This document shows, piece by piece, positions 27,884 to 35,960 of a stretch of DNA of 38,128 bases. How positions within the stretch are numbered: position 1 is the first letter of the stretch; each line of letters begins with the position of its first letter. The notes under the pieces are model-generated. The model was given only the letters and a program-made list of their open reading frames with translations. It made no database searches and was not told where the DNA came from. Origin of the DNA: Arenimonas sp. Its GTDB lineage: Bacteria; Pseudomonadota; Gammaproteobacteria; Xanthomonadales; Xanthomonadaceae. Position numbers and translations under genes: made by a program. Where the stretch lies: NCBI GenBank assembly GCA_026398695.1, contig JAPLSJ010000074.1, forward strand, positions 1 to 38,128, in the 5' to 3' direction.

Positions 27884-29329
27884 TCAGCGTCCGGGCGGCG
27901 GTTGCACCGGCTTCTTTTCCAGCGGCTTGAGGCAGTTGTATTCATACAGCGCGCGCGTCTCGCGCCAGACCTGCTGGCTGCCGGCGCCGACGATGCGGTC
28001 CCACCAGGCGGCGCACTGCAATGCTTCCTGGGGATTGAGGGTGTTGGGGTCGTTGAGTACGACCACTTCGCCGAAGTTGTTGTCGCGGAAACCGCAGCCG
28101 CCGCCCATGGCCAGCACCGACACGGTGCACACCAGCTTCGTGCCGGGGCTGCCGGGCACGGGGATTTCGACGGTGCCGGTGCTGGCTTCCACGGCTTTTT
28201 CCAGCAGCGACGTCAGGACGTCCTTCTCGGGGATCCAGTACCGGTCGAACTTGGTGGGTTCGTACACCAGCACCGGCTGGCGCTGCATGAACCGGCCCGA
28301 CTCTTCCAGACCCGGCATCTGGTAACCGAACTCACGGTTGCCGCTGGTGGTCTCGCCCATCTTGGCCACCACGTCGTCGGGCAGGTCCAGCGAACCGTCG
28401 GCGTTGAACAGTTTCAGCGGCGCGCCCGGCGGGCCGCCCGAGGGCGGCAGCTCCACGGCCTGCATCGAACCGCGCGGCGAAGAAAGCGCGGGCGCGGACA
28501 GGTCGATGGGGGCCGCGGCGGTGGCGGTCGGGGGCGGCGCGCCGAGCGGGTCTTCGGGCGCGGATTCCGGCGCCGGATCCGGCACCGGTGCCAGCACGGG
28601 CTTGAGCTTGAGCTTCTTGGCCTTGATCGGGTCGAGTTCCACCACGTCGACTTCGGCGCGCTGCGGCGCGGCGTTCGGCAGCGGTTCGGCCACGGGTTGG
28701 ACCACGGGCTTGAAGTCGGGCTTCACCTCGGCCTTGAACTCGGGGCGCGGCGCGGGCTCGGGCACGAACTGCGGCACCGGCTCGGGCTTGGCCACGGGCA
28801 GGCGCACTTCCACCGAATCGGGCAGGGGTTCGGAGGCCGGCTGGGCTTCCGGCTGCGGCTCGGGCTCGGGCTCGGTTTCGGGCTCGGGGGTAGGCTCGGG
28901 CTGCGGTTCGGGTTCGGGTTCGGGTTCGGGCTGCGGTTCCGGTGCCGGCTCGGGCTGCGGCTCTGGCTCGGCTTCCTCGGTTTCCGGCACGGGCTCCTCC
29001 GGTTCCGGCAGCGGCTCGGGCACGGGGATGGGCTCGGGTTTGGGCAGCGGCTCGGGCTCGGGCTCCGGCTCGGGCTCGATGAACACCAGCGTGGTGATGA
29101 CGTCGGGCACCTTGCGGTTCACTTCCAGCGTGCTCAGCTCAACCACCCAGATGACGGCTACGTGCCAGAGCGTGATCAGCGCCCACAGGCCCACGCGCAT
29201 CTGGGGCGACATCTCGATCGGAGGGCGCGGCATGCGCCACCAGGGGAAGCCGGCATTGACCAGCGTTTCCGCCGGATCCGGCAGGTGCTGGGCGTGATCG
29301 GGCGTGGGGCTGTCGTCGATCACGTGCAC
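27884..29329 (-). CDS. TonB-like architecture protein with EP-rich spacer and uncharacterised C-terminal domain
   Basis: The protein has 481 residues. A cytosolic N-terminus of about 45 residues is followed by one membrane helix (46-64, [20 protein letters not shown]). Then comes a long stiff Glu-Pro repeat region (about 84-170, EPEPEPEP with QP variants) and a less regular Pro-rich part with KP and VEL segments to about 310. This is the layout of TonB, whose spacer crosses the periplasm. The C-terminal 170 residues do not show the TonB C-terminal YP motif; they contain four cysteines (LVCTVSV, GGGCGF, LQCAAWW, YNCLKP), and may form disulfides. Start is GTG 29329 or GTG 29323 without a clear ribosome site. 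No ExbB/ExbD or receptor lies nearby. Function unknown. Confidence 0.75.
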   Translation of the reverse strand: MHVIDDSPTPDHAQHLPDPAETLVNAGFPWWRMPRPPIEMSPQMRVGLWALITLWHVAVIWVVELSTLEVNRKVPDVITTLVFIEPEPEPEPEPLPKPEPIPVPEPLPEPEEPVPETEEAEPEPQPEPAPEPQPEPEPEPEPQPEPTPEPETEPEPEPQPEAQPASEPLPDSVEVRLPVAKPEPVPQFVPEPAPRPEFKAEVKPDFKPVVQPVAEPLPNAAPQRAEVDVVELDPIKAKKLKLKPVLAPVPDPAPESAPEDPLGAPPPTATAAAPIDLSAPALSSPRGSMQAVELPPSGGPPGAPLKLFNADGSLDLPDDVVAKMGETTSGNREFGYQMPGLEESGRFMQRQPVLVYEPTKFDRYWIPEKDVLTSLLEKAVEASTGTVEIPVPGSPGTKLVCTVSVLAMGGGCGFRDNNFGEVVVLNDPNTLNPQEALQCAAWWDRIVGAGSQQVWRETRALYEYNCLKPLEKKPVQPPPGR

Positions 29330-29373
29330 CGCGGCGTGGGGAAGGGCTGCGCGAGATTAGCGGGGAACGCTGG

Positions 29374-29404
29374 AAAAAATCGGTTAAACCCAACCGTTAC
29401 CGAT
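29374..29404 (-). terminator. Terminator of nfuA
   Basis: On the minus strand ATCGGT and ACCGAT form a stem around a 14-nt loop and are followed by six T residues, 9 bp beyond the nfuA stop. Confidence 0.6.
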
Positions 29405-29412
29405 GGCGACGT

Positions 29413-30000
29413 TCAGCCCCGGGCTATGTAGGGCGCGCTGCCGGTGCTGTGGTCGGTGGCGTCGCGCACGGCGGTGACTTCGGGGAACTTGGCGATCATC
29501 GACTTCTCGATGCCCTGCTTCAGCGTCACGTCCACCATGCCGCAGCCGTGGCAGCCGCCGCCGAAGCGCAGGTACACCACGCCGTCGGCGTCGATCGAGT
29601 CCAGCGCCACCTTGCCCTTGTGCGAGGCCAGCTGCGGGTTGATCTCCGATTCGATCAGCCATTGCACGCGCTCCACCAGCGACGCGTCGCCGGCGGGCTG
29701 GTCGCCCTTGATGCGCGGGGCCTTGATGGAAAGCTGGCCGCCGGTGGCGTTGGACGCAAAATCAATCACGGCCGAATCCAGGAACGGCGCGCTGGGGGCG
29801 TCCACGTAAAGCGTGAAGCCTTCGCATTCGATCGCCCACTCGTCGCCGAGCAGGTCGCCGTTGTCGCAGAACTCCAGGCGCGCATCGGCCTTGGGCGTGC
29901 CGGGATGGATGGCGGACAGGCGGATGCCCACGGCGTCGCCGCCCTGGGACTGGAGCAGGCGCTGGAAATAGGCCTGGGCGCTTTCGGAGATATTGATCAT
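29413..30000 (-). CDS. nfuA: Fe-S biogenesis scaffold/carrier protein NfuA
   Basis: This 195-residue protein carries Fe-S clusters to target apoproteins, particularly under stress. The N-terminal half is a degenerate A-type (IscA-like) domain: [39 protein letters not shown], then DGFTLYVD-like [16 protein letters not shown]. The C-terminal Nfu domain has the cluster-binding CHGCG in [17 protein letters not shown], then [20 protein letters not shown]. The start at 30000 matches family N-termini; an ATG at 30009 would add three residues. It is divergent from phhB with 57 bp between starts. Confidence 0.95.
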   Translation of the reverse strand: MINISESAQAYFQRLLQSQGGDAVGIRLSAIHPGTPKADARLEFCDNGDLLGDEWAIECEGFTLYVDAPSAPFLDSAVIDFASNATGGQLSIKAPRIKGDQPAGDASLVERVQWLIESEINPQLASHKGKVALDSIDADGVVYLRFGGGCHGCGMVDVTLKQGIEKSMIAKFPEVTAVRDATDHSTGSAPYIARG

Positions 30001-30057
30001 GGGGCGCATTGTAAACCCGCGACCTATACTGGGCGTGACCATCACGGGAACACTCTC

Positions 30058-30396
30058 ATGACCACGCTCGCCCAACTCGCCGCCCGCCACTGCAAGCCGC
30101 TCAAGGGCGACGCCCACCGCCTTTCCGCCGAGGACGCCGCGGCCCTGCTGTCCGCCCTGCCCGACTGGGAGCTGGTGGAACACGGCGCCGCCATCCGCAA
30201 GTCCTTCAGGTTCAAGGACTACTACCGCACGATGGCCTTCGTGAACGCCCTGGCCTACGTGGCCCATGCGCAGGACCACCACCCCGACCTGGGCGTGTAC
30301 TACGACCACGTGGTGGTGCGTTATTCCACCCACGACGTCGGCGGCCTGAGCGACAACGACTTCATCTGCGCCGCCAAGGCCGACCAGCTGGCCTGA
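30058..30396 (+). CDS. phhB: 4a-hydroxytetrahydrobiopterin dehydratase (pterin-4a-carbinolamine dehydratase)
   Basis: This 112-residue protein recycles the pterin cofactor used by phenylalanine hydroxylase. The active-site segment is complete: [34 protein letters not shown], with the His-His-Pro-Asp core and the TH..G..S..D ending. The ATG at 30058 fits the family; the frame is open far upstream only as GC-driven noise. phhA is not in the window, so cofactor recycling is inferred from family. A long palindromic element starts 8 bp after its stop. Confidence 0.93.
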   Translation: MTTLAQLAARHCKPLKGDAHRLSAEDAAALLSALPDWELVEHGAAIRKSFRFKDYYRTMAFVNALAYVAHAQDHHPDLGVYYDHVVVRYSTHDVGGLSDNDFICAAKADQLA

Positions 30397-30403
30397 AGCG
30401 CCC

Positions 30404-30481
30404 AGGTACCAGGTACATTTTTCCGGAGTCCGCCTTCGCTACGTAGCTTGGCCCACTCCCGGAAGAATGTACCTGGTACCT
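30404..30481. repeat. Intergenic inverted-repeat hairpin element B
   Basis: AGGTACCAGGTACATT at 30404-30419 is perfectly complementary to 30466-30481. The stem continues after one wobble with TTCCGG (30421-30426) against CCGGAA (30459-30464). The 32-nt apex contains AGTCCGCCTTCGCT (30427-30440) and a small palindrome GCTACGTAGC (30438-30447). It fills the convergent gap between phhB and rluC, and its right arm supplies two bases of the rluC stop codon (30480-30482). The loop core is shared with the element at 11196. It is not followed by a T-run. REP/BIME-like mobile palindrome is the best reading. Confidence 0.75.
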
Positions 30482-31442
30482 AATCCTTCAACCTGTCCAG
30501 CACAGCCTTGAGGTCATCACTGAGCGGCGCCGTGATCAGATAGGGCTTGGCGCCCTTCTCCAGCGCGAACTCGATGGACGCGGCGTGCAGGAACAGGCGC
30601 TTGAGCCCCACCTGCTGGGCCAGCCGCTTGTTGGCCTCTTCATCGCCGTACTTGTCGTCGCCCGCCACCGGATGCCCCAGGTGCGCGGCGTGCACGCGGA
30701 TCTGGTGCGTGCGGCCGGTTTCGATGCGCACCTCGCAGAAACTGTGGCCGCCCAGGCGCTCGATCACCTTGAAGTGGCTCACCGAGGGCTTGCCCGCCGG
30801 GTCGACCCGCACGCGGCGCTCGCCGCCCTGCAGCAGCGACTTTTCCAGCGGCCGGTCCACGGTGAGCGTGCCGTTGGGCAGGCGGCCCACCAGCAGCGCC
30901 AGGTATTTCTTGCCCGGGCCCTCGTCGTCCTCGCCGCCGCGCATCAGCTGCTGCAGCTCCAGCAGGGCCGAGCGCTTCTTGGCCACCAGGATCACGCCCG
31001 AGGTGTCGCGGTCCAGCCGGTGCACCAGCTCCAGCGGCTCGCCCGGCCGGAGCGCCCGCAGGGCTTCGATCAGGCCGTGGCTGATGCCGCTGCCGCCGTG
31101 GGTGGCCAGGCCGCTGGGCTTGTTCACGGCCAGGATGGCCTTGTCCTCGAAGACGATGCTGGCCGCCAGGCGGTCCAGCAGGCCCTGGGGCGTGGGGCGC
31201 ACTTCGCCCGGCTCGTTCAGTTTCACGGGCGGCAGGCGGACCTCGTCGCCCCCCACCAGGCGGCTGTCGGGCTTGGCCCGCTTGCCGTTGATGCGCACCT
31301 GGCCGCTGCGTACCAGCTTGTAAATGAGGCTGCGCGGGGCGCCCTTGAACTGCAGGAGCAGGAAATTGTCCAGGCGCTGGCCGTCCCGGTCCTCGGGGAC
31401 GGTGACCATCTTCACGCCGGTGGAGCCTTCATTTGCCGCCAT
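30480..31442 (-). CDS. rluC: 23S rRNA pseudouridine synthase RluC
   Basis: This 320-residue enzyme isomerises uridines in domain V of 23S rRNA (positions 955/2504/2580 in E. coli). An S4 RNA-binding domain occupies about 20-80 (GQRLDNFLLLQFKGAPRSLIYKLVRSGQVRING). The catalytic aspartate is D144 in ELVHRLDRDTSGVILVAKK. Further family blocks are VNKPSGLATHGGSGI and ETGRTHQIRVHAAHLGHPVAGDDKYGD. The gene is divergent from rne, which is the conserved order in gammaproteobacteria and supports RluC rather than RluD. Its stop codon falls inside the right arm of the hairpin element. Confidence 0.93.
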   Translation of the reverse strand: MAANEGSTGVKMVTVPEDRDGQRLDNFLLLQFKGAPRSLIYKLVRSGQVRINGKRAKPDSRLVGGDEVRLPPVKLNEPGEVRPTPQGLLDRLAASIVFEDKAILAVNKPSGLATHGGSGISHGLIEALRALRPGEPLELVHRLDRDTSGVILVAKKRSALLELQQLMRGGEDDEGPGKKYLALLVGRLPNGTLTVDRPLEKSLLQGGERRVRVDPAGKPSVSHFKVIERLGGHSFCEVRIETGRTHQIRVHAAHLGHPVAGDDKYGDEEANKRLAQQVGLKRLFLHAASIEFALEKGAKPYLITAPLSDDLKAVLDRLKD

Positions 31443-31462
31443 GGGTCCTTCGCCTATACAAT
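31433..31462 (+). promoter_or_regulatory. Putative sigma-70 promoter of rne
   Basis: TTGCCG and TACAAT are spaced 18 bp apart, overlapping the first codons of the divergent rluC gene. It would give a leader of about 345 nt, as expected for rne. Confidence 0.5.
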
Positions 31463-31469
31463 CGGTTCG

Positions 31470-31815
31470 CGAGATAACGTCCTGATTTCTCTAGGGCTGC
31501 CGGCCGAAAGCCAAAGCCCTGCGAATCCTGAAGAACCGCTACCACACCCCACGGGGGTGACCATGTTAGCCGGTCCCGATGGCGGACGGATATCGCCACA
31601 CACCTTACAAGTGTGCGACAGACCGGAAAACGCTCGGCGGTTTCCGGAACCCTAGACCGAACAAAACAAAACAAGCGCTCCCGCGGGTACGCCCGAAGGT
31701 TCAGTAGCGCTGGAAGTTCTGCCCAGGCCGGGACGCGCGGTGCGCGCCCGGTCAGCGACATCAGGGTGCGGACCCCGGCGTTCCTCGCGGTAAGAGCGCG
31801 TGAGGACACCAGACA
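31470..31815 (+). other. Long structured 5' leader of rne
   Basis: No convincing gene is present in the 373 bp between rluC and rne. The leader shows a hairpin CACCCC-ACG-GGGGTG (31545-31559), an A-rich single-stranded-looking stretch near 31661-31675, and a GC hairpin CCGGG..GCGC/GCGC.CCCGG (31728-31751). In enterobacteria the rne leader binds RNase E and lets it cut its own mRNA; the same autoregulation is inferred here from length and layout, not from sequence identity. A 30-codon ORF from ATG 31563 has no ribosome site and is not supported. Confidence 0.5.
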
Positions 31816-34800
31816 ATGAAGCGTATGTTGATCAATGCCACGCAGGCCGAAGAGCTGCGCGTGGCGATCGTCGATGGCCAGAACCTTTACGACATCGACA
31901 TCGAGCAGCCCTCGAAGGAACAGAAGAAGTCCAACATCTACAAGGGCCGCATCGTGCGGCTGGAACCGTCCCTCGAGGCGGCCTTCGTGGAGTACGGCGG
32001 TGAACGCCACGGCTTCCTCCCGCTCAAGGAAATCTCCCGCGACTACTTCGTCCCCGGCGTCGACCCGAACAAGGCCGGCCTGAAGGAATACCTGCGCGAA
32101 GGCCAGGAAGTCGTGGTCCAGGTGGACAAGGAAGAGCGCGGCAACAAGGGCGCCGCCCTGACCACGTTCATTTCCCTGGCCGGCCGCTACATGGTGCTGA
32201 TGCCCAACTCGCCCACCGCCGGCGGCGTCTCGCGCCGCGTCGAGGGTGACGACCGCCAGGCCCTGAAAGAGGCCATGGACGCGCTGACCATCCCCGACGA
32301 CATGGGCGTGATCATCCGCACCGCCGGCGTGGGCCGCGCCGCCGACGAGCTGCAGTGGGACCTCGACTACCTGCTGCAGGTGTGGAAGTCGATCACCGAC
32401 GCCGCGCTTTCCAAGCCCTCGCCCTTCCTGATCTACCAGGAATCGCGCCTGATCATCCGCGCCCTGCGTGACTACCTGCGCGCCGACATCGGCGAGATCC
32501 TGGTGGACACCCAGGAGATGTACGACGAGTCGCGCGACTTCATGCAGTCGGTGATGCCGCAGAACCTGCGCAAGCTCAAGTTCTACGAAGACCCCACCCC
32601 GCTGTTCAACCGCTACCAGATCGAATCGCAGATCGAAGGCGCGTACGAGCGCCAGGTGCGCCTGCCCTCGGGCGGCAGCATCGTGGTGGACCAGACCGAA
32701 GCCCTCACCGCCATCGACGTGAACTCCTCGCGCGCCACCAAGGGCAGCGACATCGAGGAAACCGCGTTCAACACCAACCTGGAAGCCGCCGACGAAGTGG
32801 CCCGCCAGATGCGCCTGCGCGACCTGGGCGGCCTGGTGGTGATCGACTTCATCGACATGGGTTCGGGCAAGCACCAGCGCCTCGTTGAAGAGCGCCTGCA
32901 GAATGCCCTGAAGCAGGACCGCGCCCGCGTGCAGATCGGCCGCATCTCGCGCTTCGGCCTGCTGGAAATGAGCCGCCAGCGCCTGCGCCCGAGCCTGGGC
33001 GAGAGCAGCCAGATCATCTGCCCGCGCTGCGAAGGCCACGGCCGCATGCGCAGCGTGGAATCGCTGTCGCTGAGCATCCTGCGCCTGGCCGAAGAACACG
33101 CCATGAAGGAAAACACCGCGCAGGTGCTGGTGCAGGCCCCGCCGGAAATCGCCAATTACCTGCTGAACGAAAAGCGCCGCGCGCTGATCGAAATCGAACA
33201 GCGCCACGACGCGCCGATCATCATCGTGGCCGACGACCAGCTGGAAACCCCGCACTTCAACATCTCGCGCCTGCGCGAAAACGAAATCGCGGAAGAAGGC
33301 AGCAAGCCCAGCTACCACCGCACCACCCCGCGCAAGCTGGCGGTGCATTCGCTCACCAAGGCGCAGATCAACGTGCCCGACCTGCCGGCCGTCACCGCCG
33401 TGCGCCCGCCGAACCCGGCGCCGGTGCGCGAGGAAGTGGAAGTCGAAGCGCCGCCGCCGCCGGTGTTCTCCAACAAGGCGCCGGCGGCCAAGCCGGGCCT
33501 GTTCGCGCGCATCGCGGCGTTCTTCGCCGGCGAGCCGTCCACGGAAGCCGCGCCCGCGGCCGCCAAGACCGCGCGCCCCGAGCGTTCCGACCGCAACGGC
33601 CGCAGCGAAGGCGGCGGCAACCGTGACCGCGGCGGCCGTGGCCGCGACCGCGACCGTGGTTCGCGCAGCGGCGGCGGTGACCGCGGCGATCGCGGCCCGC
33701 GCCCGGAGCGTGGCGACAAGCCCGCGCAGCCGCCCCAGGCCGGCGGCAAGCCGCCGCAGGGCCAGCCGGCCCAGCAGCAGCAGGCCAAGGCCCCCAAGCC
33801 CGAGCGCACCGAAGACCAGAAGAAGCAGGACGAGCAGCGCCGCATTGAAGGCCAGCAGCGCCGCGAGGAAAACCTGAAGAAGGAAGCCGAGCGCCGCGAA
33901 CAGCAGCGCATCGAAAACCAGAAGCGCGAAGCCGAGCGCCGCGAAGCCCGCGCCGCCCGCCTGGCCGCGCAGGCCGCCGCCAGCGGCGGTGAACTGGTGG
34001 ACGGCGAGCTGCCGATGCCGGTGGCCGTGGACGAAGACGGCCAGGTGATCGAAGGCCTCGAAAACGCGGCACCCGGCACCGACGCGGCCAACGCCGCCGA
34101 AGGCACCGGCCGCCGTCGCCGCGGTCGTCGCGGTGGCCGCCGTCGTCGTCGCCCGGATGAAGCCGGTGGCGAGAACGGTGGCACCGAGGGCAACGAAGGC
34201 AACGGCGCCGACAACGACGCCGATTACGAAGACGACGAGTCCGAGACCGAAGGCAACGCCCCGCGCGCTGCCGCCCCGGCCACGGTGAGCGCCGCCGAGT
34301 CCGACTTCGACGACCTGGGCCCGGCCCCGGTGCGTGCGCCCCGCCCTGCCCCCGTCGCCGCGCCCGTCGCTGCGGTGCTGGCGCCGGTGGTCGCGCCCGT
34401 CGTGGTGCCCGTGGTTGCGCCGGCCCCGGTGGCGGCGCCTGTCGTCGCCCCGATGCCGATGTCCGTGCCGGCCGCCGCCGAAGTGGAAGCGCCCAGGCCC
34501 GCCCCGGCCTACGTCGCGCCGCTGCCGGTGTCGAGCCTGATCGAAGACCGCGCCGTCGTGGCCCCGGCCGCGCCTGCGCCCGTCGCGCCGGTGGAAGTGG
34601 CGAAGGTGGAAGCTCCGGCCGTGCCGGCGTTCGTCGCGCCGATGGCCGAGGTGGAAGCCCCGGCCGCGCCGGCTTACATCGCGCCCGCCCCGGTGGCCGC
34701 GATGGAAGCCGCGCCGGTGGTGGAAGCCGTCGTGGCTCCGGTGGCCCCGGCGCCCGTGGTCGAAGCGCCGAAGCCCGCCGCCGTGGTCCAGGCCGAACCC

Positions 34801-35040
34801 GCGCCGTTCGCGCTGGCCACCCCGGCCTCGCCGCCGGTGCAGGCCAGCCTGATCCCGGAGCCCGCCGCGGCGCCCGCCCCGGCCCCGGCCGCCCCGGTGA
34901 ACCCGTTCCTGCGCACGCAGCCGGCGATCTTCGAGGCCCCGAAGGCCGCCGAGCCCACGCCGCCGGCGCCCGCGCCTTCGGCACCGGACTGGGTGCTGGA
35001 AGACGAAGGTGAACCGCCGCAGGCGGACAAGCCGAACTAA
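31816..35040 (+). CDS. rne: Ribonuclease E
   Basis: This 1074-residue endoribonuclease of the RNA degradosome cuts mRNA and processes 9S rRNA and tRNA. The catalytic half (1-about 510) starts MKRMLINATQAEELRVAIVD and has an S1 domain, catalytic D301 (ALTAIDVNSSRA) and D344 (LVVIDFIDMG), and the zinc link C402-P-R-C405. These equal E. coli D303, D346, C404 and C407. The C-terminal half is a disordered scaffold: a short amphipathic segment GLFARIAAFFAG (561-572) that could touch the membrane, an Arg/Gly/Asp-rich RNA-binding zone (about 585-640), a charged Gln/Glu/Arg coiled coil (about 660-730), an Arg cluster GRRRRGRRGGRRRRRPDE, and a 200-residue Ala/Pro/Val-rich tail ending in acid residues. 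Partner-binding sites cannot be assigned by eye. Confidence 0.96.
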   Translation: MKRMLINATQAEELRVAIVDGQNLYDIDIEQPSKEQKKSNIYKGRIVRLEPSLEAAFVEYGGERHGFLPLKEISRDYFVPGVDPNKAGLKEYLREGQEVVVQVDKEERGNKGAALTTFISLAGRYMVLMPNSPTAGGVSRRVEGDDRQALKEAMDALTIPDDMGVIIRTAGVGRAADELQWDLDYLLQVWKSITDAALSKPSPFLIYQESRLIIRALRDYLRADIGEILVDTQEMYDESRDFMQSVMPQNLRKLKFYEDPTPLFNRYQIESQIEGAYERQVRLPSGGSIVVDQTEALTAIDVNSSRATKGSDIEETAFNTNLEAADEVARQMRLRDLGGLVVIDFIDMGSGKHQRLVEERLQNALKQDRARVQIGRISRFGLLEMSRQRLRPSLGESSQIICPRCEGHGRMRSVESLSLSILRLAEEHAMKENTAQVLVQAPPEIANYLLNEKRRALIEIEQRHDAPIIIVADDQLETPHFNISRLRENEIAEEGSKPSYHRTTPRKLAVHSLTKAQINVPDLPAVTAVRPPNPAPVREEVEVEAPPPPVFSNKAPAAKPGLFARIAAFFAGEPSTEAAPAAAKTARPERSDRNGRSEGGGNRDRGGRGRDRDRGSRSGGGDRGDRGPRPERGDKPAQPPQAGGKPPQGQPAQQQQAKAPKPERTEDQKKQDEQRRIEGQQRREENLKKEAERREQQRIENQKREAERREARAARLAAQAAASGGELVDGELPMPVAVDEDGQVIEGLENAAPGTDAANAAEGTGRRRRGRRGGRRRRRPDEAGGENGGTEGNEGNGADNDADYEDDESETEGNAPRAAAPATVSAAESDFDDLGPAPVRAPRPAPVAAPVAAVLAPVVAPVVVPVVAPAPVAAPVVAPMPMSVPAAAEVEAPRPAPAYVAPLPVSSLIEDRAVVAPAAPAPVAPVEVAKVEAPAVPAFVAPMAEVEAPAAPAYIAPAPVAAMEAAPVVEAVVAPVAPAPVVEAPKPAAVVQAEPAPFALATPASPPVQASLIPEPAAAPAPAPAAPVNPFLRTQPAIFEAPKAAEPTPPAPAPSAPDWVLEDEGEPPQADKPN

Positions 35041-35043
35041 AAG

Positions 35044-35067
35044 AAAGGGCGCCGAAAGGCGCCCTTT
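35044..35067. terminator. Terminator of rne, also usable by the response regulator gene
   Basis: AAAGGGCGCC and GGCGCCCTTT form a 10-bp stem with a GAAA tetraloop, followed by further T residues and preceded by A residues. Confidence 0.92.
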
Positions 35068-35092
35068 TTCTTTGCCTTGCGGCGCGTCACGA

Positions 35093-35737
35093 TCAGATGG
35101 CGTAGGCCGGATCAGAAACGCCGTGCTGCCCAGCCAATCGCGCGAGCGCCACCGTGTCCTTGATGCCAAGCTTTTCGTAAAGACGATACTTGTGTGTCGC
35201 GACGGTCTTGCCACTCAGGCTCAGGCGCCGGCCGATCTCCTCCATGCGCAGGCCCTGGCAAAGCATCCGGGCCACCTCAAGCTCACGGGGCGACAGTGCG
35301 TCGAACGGCGAGTCATCGCCACACAGCCGAGACAGCGCCATGCGCTGCGCAACCTGGCTGGCCAGGTAACGCCGACCTCGCGCCACTTCCCGGACGGCGC
35401 GTATCAACTCGGCCGCATCACAGCCTTTTCCGAGGTATCCGCTGGCGCCGGCTTCGATCAGGCGACGTGGCATCGGCCCCTCCTCCTGCACCGACACGAT
35501 CAGCACGAACGTGCCCAGGTCACTGCGGACGATGCGCTCGGTGATGTCCAATCCGCTGATGCCCGGGAGGTGCAGGTCGCAGATGACCACCTGCGGTTTG
35601 AGGCGCCGGATCATCGGCAAACCTTCCTCGCCGCTTCCCGCTTCGCCGACGATCTCGAATTCCTTTTCCTGCCCCAGGATGAGGCGAAAGCCGGTGCGCA
35701 CCAGCGCGTGGTCGTCCAACAGGAACACTCGGATCAT
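35093..35737 (-). CDS. GacA/UvrY-like LuxR-type response regulator
   Basis: The protein has 214 residues. The receiver domain has acidic D8-D9, phosphoacceptor D54 (VVICDLHLPGISGLD) and the GYLGKG lysine. The LuxR-type helix-turn-helix is SPFDALSPRELEVARMLCQGLRMEEIGRRLSLSGKTVATHKYRLYEKLGI. The linker SPFDALS-RELE and overall length closely match GacA/UvrY, which switches on small RNAs that titrate CsrA/RsmA. Usually uvrC follows this gene; here it stands alone, with a terminator behind it, so orthology is likely by sequence but not by position. GGGGAGAG precedes its ATG. No sensor kinase is in the window. Confidence 0.88.
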   Translation of the reverse strand: MIRVFLLDDHALVRTGFRLILGQEKEFEIVGEAGSGEEGLPMIRRLKPQVVICDLHLPGISGLDITERIVRSDLGTFVLIVSVQEEGPMPRRLIEAGASGYLGKGCDAAELIRAVREVARGRRYLASQVAQRMALSRLCGDDSPFDALSPRELEVARMLCQGLRMEEIGRRLSLSGKTVATHKYRLYEKLGIKDTVALARLAGQHGVSDPAYAI

Positions 35738-35960
35738 TGCGCTCTCCCCAGGGCAGCAGGCTCCAACCTATCGGAAGCGGCCGCCGGGCGATGCCACGAC
35801 GCTCCTAATCAAAGGTAGGAAATACGCCCTGCCTTCAGCTTCGATCCCACCATAGGCGAGAACAACAAAACACGACGCGAGCGGGCGAAGTTTGACCCGA
35901 AACGCTAACAGCGACAGCGCGCTCGATGCGCCCGTGCGCCGCTATGCTCGCGGCATCGCG

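Noticed and set aside
28850-29080. Tandem short repeats, considered as a CRISPR array
   Set aside because: The unit is only 6-12 bp, without spacers, and encodes the EP repeat of a protein.
31563-31655. Short leader ORF in the rne 5' region
   Set aside because: There is no ribosome-binding site, and no codon pattern suggests attenuation.
31429-35214. Minus-strand open frame of 1261 residues opposite rne
   Set aside because: Repetitive GGRRGRG/HRRG composition is the complement of the Arg/Pro/Ala-rich RNase E tail; no family motif.
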